A model generated the notes under the pieces. The model ran no database searches. It saw nothing but the letters and a program-made list of their open reading frames with translations, and was not told where the DNA came from. Shown here piece by piece: positions 16,442 through 23,930 of a stretch of 42,925 bases of DNA (the first letter of the stretch is position 1; each line of letters begins with the position of its first letter). Made by a program: the position numbers and the translations under genes. Source of the stretch: Azospirillum sp. TSH64 (lineage in GTDB: Bacteria > Pseudomonadota > Alphaproteobacteria > Azospirillales > Azospirillaceae); contig NZ_LGQW01000015.1 of assembly GCF_003116035.1 (NCBI RefSeq), positions 5,137,418 to 5,180,342 of the forward strand. Reading direction: 5' to 3'.

Positions 16442-17793
16442 GCAGCGATACGCCCCTCCTGTCGTCCCAGCCGGTCTGGACCGCGACCATCGATGTGGCT
16501 CCGGTCGAGCCGTCCCTGCGCGGCACGGCGCTGGCCGGCGCGCTGGCGGTGCTGGTGGGCTTCGGCGGCTTCCTGACCTGGGGCTTCACCGCCAGCCTGG
16601 ACAGCGCGGCACTCGCCGCCGGCACGGTGATGGTTGAAAGCCATCGCAAGACCCTCTCCCATCTGGAAGGCGGCATCCTGCGCGACCTGCTGGTCAAGGA
16701 CGGCGACCTCGTGCATGCCGGTCAGGTGCTGCTGCGGATGGACTCCACGCAAAGCCAGGCGGTGGTGGCCCAGTTGCAGGGGCAATATTGGACGGCCCTG
16801 GCCCGGTTGGGCCGGCTGCGGGCCGAACAATCGGAAGCACCCAAGCCGCTGTTCACTGACGAGTTGGTGAAAGCGGTGCGTGACAATCCGGTGGCTGCGG
16901 AGGCGATGGCGGTCGAGGAACGGCTGTTCCGGTCCCGCCATGACAGCTATGAGGCGCAGCTGGGGATCCAGCGCAGGCAGATCTCCCAGCTGCGCGACGA
17001 GATCGCGGCACTGGAATCCCAGCGGATCGCCACCGCCGACCGGCTGCGCTACACCCAGGAGGAAACTCGCGTGGTGCAGGGCCTGCTGGCGAAGGGATAC
17101 GAGCGCAAGCCGCGCCTGCTGGAGCTTCAGCGCAACGTCGCCGATTCCGAAGGGCGGCTGGGCGAGCTGATGGCAAACAAGTCCAAGGCGGAACAGGCCA
17201 TCGCCGCCGCCGAACTGACCATGATCAACATCGGCAACACCCGGCGCTCGGAGGTATCGACCGACCTTCAGGCCGCCCAGGCCAGTGTCGCCGACCTGTC
17301 GGAACGGCTGCGCAGCGCCGATGACGTGCTGCTGCGTCAGGCGGTCACCGCACCGCAGGCCGGGCGGGTGACGGGCCTGAAATTCTTCACCACCGGCGGT
17401 GTGATCCCGGCCGGTGCCGGCATCCTCGACATCGTGCCGCAGGACGACGCGATGATCGTCGAGGCCCGCGTCTCTCCCCACGACGTCCAGAATGTGGAGG
17501 TCGGCAGCAAGGCGATGGTGAAGCTGACCGGCTACCGTCAGCGCGCCGTGCCGCCGGTGGCGGGACAGGTGGTGTCGTTGTCGGCCGACCAGCTGGAGGA
17601 CGAACGCACCGGCGCTTACTACTTCGCTGCAAGGATCAGCATGGATGCGGGGGAACTGAAGGCCCTGCCCAATGTCGAACTGCATCCCGGCATGCCGGCC
17701 GAGGTGATGATCCACGGCCATGCCCGCCGCGCCATCGACTATTTCCTGACGCCGTTGACCGACGGTCTTCAAAGAGCCTTCCGCGAAAAATAA
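16438..17793 (+). CDS. HlyD-family type I secretion adaptor (PrtE-like)
   Basis: A 451-residue membrane-fusion protein. A short cytosolic start is followed by one membrane span (residues about 25-50, LAGALAVLVGFGGFLTWGF), then the lipoyl half-motif SHRKTLSHLEGGILRDLLVKDG, a long coiled-coil region (about 110-290, e.g. RRQISQLRDEIAALESQRI), the second lipoyl half near QAVTAPQAGRVTGLKFFTTG and the beta-barrel end GMPAEVMIHGHARRAIDYFL. It bridges the inner-membrane exporter to an outer-membrane channel. The overlap of four bases with the ATPase gene shows they are made together. The operon ends in two strong hairpins just downstream. Confidence 0.92.
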   Translation: MSSDTPLLSSQPVWTATIDVAPVEPSLRGTALAGALAVLVGFGGFLTWGFTASLDSAALAAGTVMVESHRKTLSHLEGGILRDLLVKDGDLVHAGQVLLRMDSTQSQAVVAQLQGQYWTALARLGRLRAEQSEAPKPLFTDELVKAVRDNPVAAEAMAVEERLFRSRHDSYEAQLGIQRRQISQLRDEIAALESQRIATADRLRYTQEETRVVQGLLAKGYERKPRLLELQRNVADSEGRLGELMANKSKAEQAIAAAELTMINIGNTRRSEVSTDLQAAQASVADLSERLRSADDVLLRQAVTAPQAGRVTGLKFFTTGGVIPAGAGILDIVPQDDAMIVEARVSPHDVQNVEVGSKAMVKLTGYRQRAVPPVAGQVVSLSADQLEDERTGAYYFAARISMDAGELKALPNVELHPGMPAEVMIHGHARRAIDYFLTPLTDGLQRAFREK

Positions 17794-17806
17794 GCGGAAC
17801 CGCCTT

Positions 17807-17918
17807 CCCACCCGGCCCTCCCCCGTTCGGGCCGGTGCGGGTGGGGGCTCTTGCACGGGTTCCATCCCCTGGCAAGCGGCCCCGTGGAAGGGCCGGCGTC
17901 CCCCACGCCGGCCCTTTT
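17807..17918 (+). terminator. Tandem terminator after the secretion genes
   Basis: Two stem-loops. The first pairs CCCACCC with GGGTGGG and CGGCCC with GGGCCG (17807-17845). The second is a perfect 12-base stem, AAGGGCCGGCGT with ACGCCGGCCCTT (17888-17916), around a CCCCC loop and running into TTTT (17915-17918), a classic intrinsic terminator. It separates the secretion operon from the RTX gene, which must then have its own promoter. Confidence 0.85.
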
Positions 17919-18457
17919 GCACGCCCGCGACAGAAGCGATGCATTTTTATTGCAGTCAAATCCGCCTATGCTTGCATAAGAGAGTATTCAGGCATTGTTT
18001 TGGTCGCTGACTGATAAAATGATTTTCTTTTTTCATCGCCGATGACGGTTTCGTCATGGGCGGCATGAGCGGTCCCGCCGTCGCCGGAAAATTCGCTGTG
18101 GCTTTGGGCGGGCCATTCGATTTTTAAAACTTTCTTTTAACGATTCGGGCTTTTTCCTGCAAATCCAGCCAGTCTATGGCGTTCCGGTGGCGAAAATGCG
18201 GGTCTGACCATCATTTCTAAAGCGGAAACTGCTTAGAAATTCGATGCAATTCAAAGTAACTGTCTTTTTGAAAATATCGACAATGCGTTCTACTGCAAGA
18301 ATCCGCGGTCTAGACTCAACTTTCTCTTCCATGTGCCCGAGTTTTATCACACTATCCGCCCGATAGATTTGGTTACACCGAAAGGCGAGCTCAGCCTTTC
18401 GAGCGAGGCCTAAAGAAGGCCCAAAAATCCCAATCACATCGCAAGGAGACACCTACG
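17919..18457 (+). promoter_or_regulatory. Long AT-richer leader of the RTX gene
   Basis: No credible gene lies in these 539 bases, which are clearly richer in A and T than their surroundings. Near the gene are two hairpins: CGAAAGGC/GCCTTTCG with a 7-base loop (18379-18401) and GGCC/GGCC (18407-18421). AAGGAGA at 18443-18449 is the ribosome binding site. A long untranslated leader with structure close to the start suggests regulation of the RTX gene by transcription factors, RNA structure or both. A 92-codon minus-strand frame (18174-18452) is judged spurious. Confidence 0.5.
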
Positions 18458-19276
18458 ATGGCTACGGTTCCTGGGGGCAGCTACGACGTGCATATCGGCA
18501 CGAATCACGACGATCTGCTGGTCGGCGGCGAGGGTGACTCTCTGTTGCTGGGGGGCAACGGAAGCGACACTCTGCTCGGCGGCAATGGACATGACCTTCT
18601 GTTGGGGGGCAACGGAGCGGACGTGATCCATGGCGGTTCGTCGGCGGATGTGCTGCTGGGGGGTAACGGCAACGACATCATCGACGGCGGTTCGGGCGAC
18701 GACATCATCCTGGGGGGGAATGGTGACGACGTGCTGATCGGCGGTGCCGGGCGCGATCTGCTGGATGGCGGCAAGGGCGACGACGTGCTGTCGGGGGGCG
18801 ACGGTGACGACGTGCTGAACGGCGGCGCCGGCGACGACACGCTGTACGGTGGCGGTCATAACGATATCCTCAATGGCGGCAAGGGCGACGACCTGCTGCG
18901 CGGCGGCACCGGCGACGACGTGCTGAATGGCGGTGACGGCGACGACACCCTGTTCGGCGACGACGGCAACGACCGCCTGGAAGGCGGCAAGGGCGACGAC
19001 CTGCTGATCGGCGGGGCCGGCCACGACGTCTTCATCTTCTCCGGCGGCGGCGGCCAGGACGTGGTCCTGGACTTCAAAGCCGGCGAGGACGTTCTGCAGA
19101 TCTCCCGCAACATCAACGGCCTGAAAGTGACCGACGCCGCCGATCTGGCCGCCCGCGTCACCGACCAGCATGGCGACGCCGTGATCGACCTCGGCCATGG
19201 CGACAGCATCACGCTGAAGGGTGTCTCGGCTGCGGACATCCACAACCACCCGAACGACTTCTTCGTCATCCACTGA
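18458..19276 (+). CDS. RTX calcium-binding repeat protein, type I secreted
   Basis: A 272-residue protein made almost wholly of about 20 consecutive nonapeptides of form GGxGxDxLx (residues about 14-193), the Ca2+-binding beta-roll of RTX proteins. A few are imperfect: the first is GTNHDDLLV, the fifth GGSSADVLL, the thirteenth GGGHNDILN. The tail (194-272) has the common RTX end GGGGQDVVLDFKAGEDVLQI and probably the uncleaved C-terminal secretion signal. No enzyme or adhesin domain is present, and there is no N-terminal signal peptide. It should be exported unfolded by the transporter encoded upstream and fold outside on binding calcium. The strong AAGGAGA site 8 bases before the ATG suggests high output. 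It could be a matrix, S-layer-like or adhesion protein; function is inferred. Confidence 0.92.
   Translation: MATVPGGSYDVHIGTNHDDLLVGGEGDSLLLGGNGSDTLLGGNGHDLLLGGNGADVIHGGSSADVLLGGNGNDIIDGGSGDDIILGGNGDDVLIGGAGRDLLDGGKGDDVLSGGDGDDVLNGGAGDDTLYGGGHNDILNGGKGDDLLRGGTGDDVLNGGDGDDTLFGDDGNDRLEGGKGDDLLIGGAGHDVFIFSGGGGQDVVLDFKAGEDVLQISRNINGLKVTDAADLAARVTDQHGDAVIDLGHGDSITLKGVSAADIHNHPNDFFVIH
18497..19036 (+). repeat. Tandem 27-base repeats encoding RTX nonapeptides
   Basis: About 20 diverged 27-base units. Some short segments recur exactly, such as CTGGGGGGCAACGGA and GGCAAGGGCGACGAC. Such arrays can expand or shrink by recombination, so the repeat number may differ between strains, and short-read assemblies can miscount it. 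Confidence 0.8.
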
Positions 19277-19303
19277 CCGAGCACTGCCCGGGCACTGATC
19301 GTC

Positions 19304-19366
19304 CACTGCTTATTTGAGCAGTGAACAAGAAGGACGGACCGGTGGTGTCACAGCCGCCGCCGGTCC
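19304..19366 (+). terminator. Hairpin pair after the RTX gene
   Basis: CACTGCT/AGCAGTG with a 6-base loop (19304-19323), then GGACCGG/CCGGTCC (19336-19366) followed by CCCTTTG. The T-run is poor, so termination may be partial and let some transcription enter the glycosyltransferase genes that start at 19430. Confidence 0.5.
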
Positions 19367-19429
19367 CCCTTTGCCCGCAGTCAGCCGATTTCGACTTTCC
19401 AACCCACCGACGCTGCCGGAATCCCATCC

Positions 19430-21721
19430 ATGACCGTCATCGCCGTTCTGCCGAATTCGGTGTCGATCGCCCCCGCCCAACGTCTGGCGCTGGGTCCCCG
19501 CTTCCTCCTCGTTTCCTGGACGATGGATGGAAAGGCGGACGGCGCGGCCGATGCCGTCGGCCCGATCACGCCGAGCGTCGACGGGAAGCCGGTGCGTCCG
19601 CCCTTCACCACGCTGACCATCGACACCGGCTGGGGCGGACGGCGCGTCCTATCGATCCTGCCGGCGCCGCGCGATCCGCGCATGCCCATCCATTTCATTG
19701 CCAGAAATCGCGTGATCGCCGAGCTTCGCACCGAGTCCGGTGCCGCCGATCTCGATCCCGCCGGCTTGCTGGGCAGCCTCGACGGCGCCGCCCGCCTGCG
19801 GGTGCAGCGCTTCCTGTTCGATTTTGCCTGCTCTACCCCGGCGCTTCGCCGCGATGCCGCCTTTGCCGGGCTGTGCCGCCGGCTGGTTCTGGACCGTGCG
19901 GCGGAGCCGGCGATGCTGGCGGTCCGCGCCACGGCGGGCGGCGACCTTCTCCTCTGTGCCGGGGCGCTGTCCGGTCGCTTCGGCGCCATCAGCGGTCTGG
20001 TGGTGCTGTCGCCGAACGCGGTGGCGCGGGCGCCCTTCGATGCCTGCATCGGACCCGACCCGGCCGGCAAGGGGCGCATCGCCTTCGACCTGCTGATCGA
20101 CCGCAGCCTGTGCATGCCGGGCAATCTGCTGGTTGTGCTGGGCGCCAACGGGGTCGCCTGCCGCCGCTTTCCCGTGGAATCCGCCGGCCTGCCGACCCTG
20201 ACCGACCGACTGAACGCCCGTCCCGACACGCCGGCCGCACTGCGCCATTATCTGCTGACCTGCCTCGCCCAACGCGGCCGCAGCGATGCGTCCGCCGCCT
20301 CGGCGGTCAGCGAGTTGCAGGCGTTGGCCCCGCTGCCGCGCCGGCAGGCCGCCGATGCCAAGCGGCCGATCGGTGCCTCGCTCGACCTCGCGGTTCCCAC
20401 GGCCGATGGCGGCCTGTTCCTCGCCGGCTGGCTGCACGACCCGCATGGGCTGGCGGCGGAGTTGGTGGTGCGCACACCCTTCGGCGGCGAACGCCGGGTC
20501 GAGCGGTTCGCCCACCGCTTCCCGCGCGAGGATGTGGCGAAGCTCTACGGCACCGGCGGCATCGACCGCAGCGGCTTCGTCCTGCATCTTCCCGGCAATC
20601 CCGAACCGGCGGAAGCGCTTCAGGTGACGGCGGAGCTTCGGCTGGCCTCGGGCGGGGCCCTGCGTCTGGTTCCGCCGCCGCGTCCGCGTGCCCATGCCGA
20701 TGCCCGCGCCGCCGTGCTGGGCAGCCTGCCGCCGCGCTTTGCCACGCCGGAGCTGCTGGAGACCGTCATCGGTCCGGCCGTCGCCCCGCTGCATGCCGCC
20801 CATCTCGCCACCCGCGGCGAGCCGGAACTGGTCGTCTATGGCGAGCGCAAGGCCAAGCCCGCGGTGTCGGTCATCATCCCGCTCTACCGCACGCTGGAGT
20901 TCCTGCGTTTCCAGATCGCCTGCTTCGCCACCGACCCGGCGATGGCCGACGCCGAACTGGTCTTCGTGCTCGACAGCCCGGAGCAGCGGGACGAGGTGGT
21001 GCATCTGCTGCGTGGCTTCCACGGGCTCTACGGCCTGCCGATGCTGCTGTTGGTGCAGAGCGCCAATTACGGCTATTCCGCCGCCAACAATGCCGGCGTC
21101 GCCGTTGCCCGAGCCAACCGCCTGCTGCTCCTCAATTCCGACGTGGTGCCCGACCGCGCCGGCTGGCTGCCGCAGCTGGTCGCGGCTCTGGAAGAGCGCC
21201 CCGGCATCGGCGTCGTGGGGCCGAAGCTGCTGTTCGACGACGACAGCCTCCAGCATGCCGGGCTCTATTTCGACCGCGACCTGCAAGGCGCCTGGTACAA
21301 CCATCATTACTTCAAGGGCTTGCCGCGCGACTTCGCCGCGGCCTGCCGGCCGCGGTCGGTGCCCGGCGTCACCGGTGCCTGCCTGCTTACCACGCGCGCC
21401 GCCTACAGCGCCGCCGGCGGCTTTTGCGAAGACTACATCATCGGTGACTTCGAGGACTCGGACCTCTGCCTGCGCATCCGCGACCAGGGGCTCGACATCC
21501 GCTATGCTCCGTCGGTGGAGCTGTACCATCTAGAGCGCCGCTCCATCGGCCGGCACCAGGGCTACACCCGGGGAGTCGCCTCAGAATACAACCGCTGGCT
21601 CCATGGCCGCCGCTGGGCCGACCGCATGGCCGGACTGATGGCGCACGACTGGTGTGCCGATGACGAGGCGCAGCCGTCCCGGAGCAGCCGGACCCGCAAG
21701 ACAGCACAGGTGATCCGATGA
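19430..21721 (+). CDS. Large GT2-type glycosyltransferase with N-terminal accessory domains
   Basis: A 763-residue protein. The C-terminal third is a GT-A glycosyltransferase of family 2: VSVIIPLYRTLEFL near residue 477, GYSAANNAGVAVARA near 548, the metal/nucleotide-binding LLLLNSDVVP near 567 and the catalytic-base region GDFEDSDLCLRIRDQG near 672. The first 470 residues are of unknown fold and include a GWLHDPHG block (near 340) that recurs in two other proteins of the cluster. No membrane span is seen, so it acts in the cytosol or on the inner face of the membrane. It is the first gene of a run whose members overlap by ATGA. The collinear paralogue at 23927 lacks its catalytic residues. 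Confidence 0.87.
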   Translation: MTVIAVLPNSVSIAPAQRLALGPRFLLVSWTMDGKADGAADAVGPITPSVDGKPVRPPFTTLTIDTGWGGRRVLSILPAPRDPRMPIHFIARNRVIAELRTESGAADLDPAGLLGSLDGAARLRVQRFLFDFACSTPALRRDAAFAGLCRRLVLDRAAEPAMLAVRATAGGDLLLCAGALSGRFGAISGLVVLSPNAVARAPFDACIGPDPAGKGRIAFDLLIDRSLCMPGNLLVVLGANGVACRRFPVESAGLPTLTDRLNARPDTPAALRHYLLTCLAQRGRSDASAASAVSELQALAPLPRRQAADAKRPIGASLDLAVPTADGGLFLAGWLHDPHGLAAELVVRTPFGGERRVERFAHRFPREDVAKLYGTGGIDRSGFVLHLPGNPEPAEALQVTAELRLASGGALRLVPPPRPRAHADARAAVLGSLPPRFATPELLETVIGPAVAPLHAAHLATRGEPELVVYGERKAKPAVSVIIPLYRTLEFLRFQIACFATDPAMADAELVFVLDSPEQRDEVVHLLRGFHGLYGLPMLLLVQSANYGYSAANNAGVAVARANRLLLLNSDVVPDRAGWLPQLVAALEERPGIGVVGPKLLFDDDSLQHAGLYFDRDLQGAWYNHHYFKGLPRDFAAACRPRSVPGVTGACLLTTRAAYSAAGGFCEDYIIGDFEDSDLCLRIRDQGLDIRYAPSVELYHLERRSIGRHQGYTRGVASEYNRWLHGRRWADRMAGLMAHDWCADDEAQPSRSSRTRKTAQVIR

Positions 21722-22545
21722 ATGCGATCGTGCCGACCCCGCAGCTTGCCGTGCTGCGCCGCCAGACCGATCCGCGGCTGGAGTGGCTGTGCGCCCAGAT
21801 CGCGCGCAACCGTTTCCTGCCGGTGCCGCCGCCCGAGCTGCATTTCATCGGCGACGGCGATTTTCGTGCCATCGGGGCGGAGTTCCTGCGCCATTTCGTC
21901 CGTCTTGGGGGCCTGCGTCCCGACCACAAGGTGCTGGAGATCGGCTGCGGTGTCGGCCGCATGGCGCTGCCGCTGACCCAGTATCTGGACTCGTCCTACG
22001 ATGGCATCGACATCGTGCTGGACGGCATCCGCTGGTGCGCCTCGACCATCACGCCGGCCTACCCGGAGTTCCGATTCCACCATCTCGACGTCGCCAACGG
22101 CCTCTACAATCCCGATGGCCGGATCGAGGGGGAGACGGCGACGCTGCCCTTCAAGGCCGGCGCTTACGACTTCGTTATCCTGACTTCCGTCATCACCCAC
22201 CTGCGCACCGCCGATACCGAGCGCTATGCGGCGGAGATCGCGCGGGTGCTGAAGCCGGGCGGACGCTGCTTCCTCAGCCTGTTCCTGGCCGACGCCACGG
22301 CGCGCGCCGGCATCGCCAAGGGGACCGCCCGTCCGCCTTTCCGCGACGCGCCCGGCGTGGAACTGCTGGCCGATCCCGAGCATCCCAACGCCGCCGTCGC
22401 CTATGACGAGGAATTCCTGCTCGGCCGCTTCGCCGCCCATGGCCTGCGTCCCGCCCGCGTCGTCATGCGCGGCCACTGGAGCGGCCAGCGCGAGGCCGAG
22501 AATTTCCAGGATCTGCTGGTTCTGGAGAAGGGGACCGTGCCATGA
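21718..22545 (+). CDS. Class I SAM-dependent methyltransferase
   Basis: A 275-residue methyltransferase. Motif I is VLEIGCGVGRMALPL near residue 73, the acidic residue that binds the ribose is in YDGIDIVLDG near 95, and later motifs FVILTSVITHLR near 157 and VLKPGGRCFLSLFL near 175 complete the Rossmann fold. The acceptor is not evident; its place among glycosyltransferases, with which it overlaps by 4 bases at both ends, suggests methylation of a sugar or lipid-linked glycan. Translational coupling to both neighbours implies they act on the same product. Confidence 0.88.
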   Translation: MNAIVPTPQLAVLRRQTDPRLEWLCAQIARNRFLPVPPPELHFIGDGDFRAIGAEFLRHFVRLGGLRPDHKVLEIGCGVGRMALPLTQYLDSSYDGIDIVLDGIRWCASTITPAYPEFRFHHLDVANGLYNPDGRIEGETATLPFKAGAYDFVILTSVITHLRTADTERYAAEIARVLKPGGRCFLSLFLADATARAGIAKGTARPPFRDAPGVELLADPEHPNAAVAYDEEFLLGRFAAHGLRPARVVMRGHWSGQREAENFQDLLVLEKGTVP

Positions 22546-23930
22546 GCCGGCGCCGCCTTCCGCTGCTCCCCGCCAATCAGGCCGCCCGTCCCGCTCCGCG
22601 CCAGCCGGCGCGGCCGCTGGTGGCCGCCCGGCCGCCGCGGGTGCTGCTGATCGCGCACAACCACCCGAGCCTGCATCCGGGCGGCACCGAGATCTTCGCG
22701 CATGAACTGTTCGGCGGCCTGAAGGCGGCCGGTGCCGAGTGCCTGTTCCTGGCCTGCACCAACGACATCCACCGCGCCCCGCGCCCCGGCACCGGTTTCC
22801 AGACTCTGGGCCGCAGCGCCGACGAGGTGCTGCTGTGGGCCGGCCATTTCGATCACTTCCATCAGAGCCAGATCGACCTGCACGGGCTGGTCCCCGACCT
22901 GTCCAACCTGCTGCGCGCCTTCCGGCCGGACATCGTGCATGTGCATCACACGCTGTTGCTGGGCGTGGAGATGCTGTTCCTGATCCGCCGTGTCTGCCCG
23001 GATGCGAAGATCGTCTACACCCTGCACGACTACTACCCGATCTGTGCCAATGACGGGCAGATGGTGACGCCGCCGCGCGGCGAAGGCGGGACGCGAACGC
23101 TCTGCACCAAGGCGTCGCCGGACGCCTGCCACCGCTGCTTCCCCGACCGGCCGGCCGACCAGTTCCTGCTGCGCGAGAAGCACATCAAGGCGATGTTCGG
23201 GCTGGTCGACCGCTTCCTGGCGCCCAGCCGCTTCCTGCGCGACCGTTATGTCGCCTGGGGCCTTGACCCCGCCCGGATCGAGGTGATGGCGAACAGCCGC
23301 CCGGCCGTCGAGCCGGCCCCGGCACGCGACCTCGCCCCCGGTGCTGCGCGCGACGTCTTCGCCTATTTCGGGAATCTCAATCCGTTCAAGGGCGTCACCG
23401 TGGCGCTCGACGCCGTCGCCCGCATGGCGCGCCAGGGGCTTTCCCCATCGTTGGCGGTGCATGGCGGCAGCCTGTACCAGACGCCGGAGTTCCGACAGCG
23501 GGTGGCCGACGGCTTCGAGGCGACGCGCGGTCTCGCCACCGCCCATGGGCCTTACCGGCCGCAGGAGATGCCGGCGCTGATGGCTGCCGCCGACTGGGTG
23601 GTGATGCCGTCGATCTGGTGGGAGAACGCGCCCCTGGTGATCCAGGAGGCCTTCCAGCACCGCCGCCCGGTCATCGTCAGCGGCATCGGCGGCATGGCGG
23701 AAGCGGTGCGCGACGGCGTCGACGGCCTGCATGTCCGCCCCAACGATCCCGTCGACCTCGCCCGCGTCATGACCCGCGCCCTGACCGAACCCGGTCTGTG
23801 GGAGCGGCTGTCGGCCAACATCCCCGCCGTCCGCCCGACCGAGGAGGCCGCATCGCTCCACCTCGCGCTTTACGGCGAACTTCTTTCACCGGCTCCCGCC
23901 GCTCTTATCCAGGGGAATCGCACCCGATGA
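22542..23930 (+). CDS. GT4-family glycosyltransferase
   Basis: A 462-residue GT-B enzyme. The acceptor domain begins with VLLIAHNHPSLHPGGTEIFA near residue 35, and the donor domain contains YFGNLNPFKGVTVALDA near 270 and the GT4 nucleotide-sugar site PSIWWENAPLVIQEAF near 356, followed by GGMAEAVRDGVDG. A segment near 185-205 has three cysteines, LCTKASPDACHRCFP, matched in the second GT4 enzyme of the cluster (LCYRSSPADCAGCFP). Such a spaced cysteine set could bind zinc; this is inference. The first 30 residues are basic and proline-rich. The gene overlaps both neighbours by ATGA. Confidence 0.9.
   Translation: MSRRRLPLLPANQAARPAPRQPARPLVAARPPRVLLIAHNHPSLHPGGTEIFAHELFGGLKAAGAECLFLACTNDIHRAPRPGTGFQTLGRSADEVLLWAGHFDHFHQSQIDLHGLVPDLSNLLRAFRPDIVHVHHTLLLGVEMLFLIRRVCPDAKIVYTLHDYYPICANDGQMVTPPRGEGGTRTLCTKASPDACHRCFPDRPADQFLLREKHIKAMFGLVDRFLAPSRFLRDRYVAWGLDPARIEVMANSRPAVEPAPARDLAPGAARDVFAYFGNLNPFKGVTVALDAVARMARQGLSPSLAVHGGSLYQTPEFRQRVADGFEATRGLATAHGPYRPQEMPALMAAADWVVMPSIWWENAPLVIQEAFQHRRPVIVSGIGGMAEAVRDGVDGLHVRPNDPVDLARVMTRALTEPGLWERLSANIPAVRPTEEAASLHLALYGELLSPAPAALIQGNRTR

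Noticed and set aside
18174..18452. 92-codon minus-strand frame in the RTX leader
   Set aside because: GTG start, no ribosome binding site, no recognisable family; it overlaps the RTX ribosome binding site and leader hairpins.
18497..19036. Regular repeats that could be mistaken for a CRISPR array
   Set aside because: The units are contiguous 27-base coding repeats for RTX nonapeptides, with no spacers and no cas genes.
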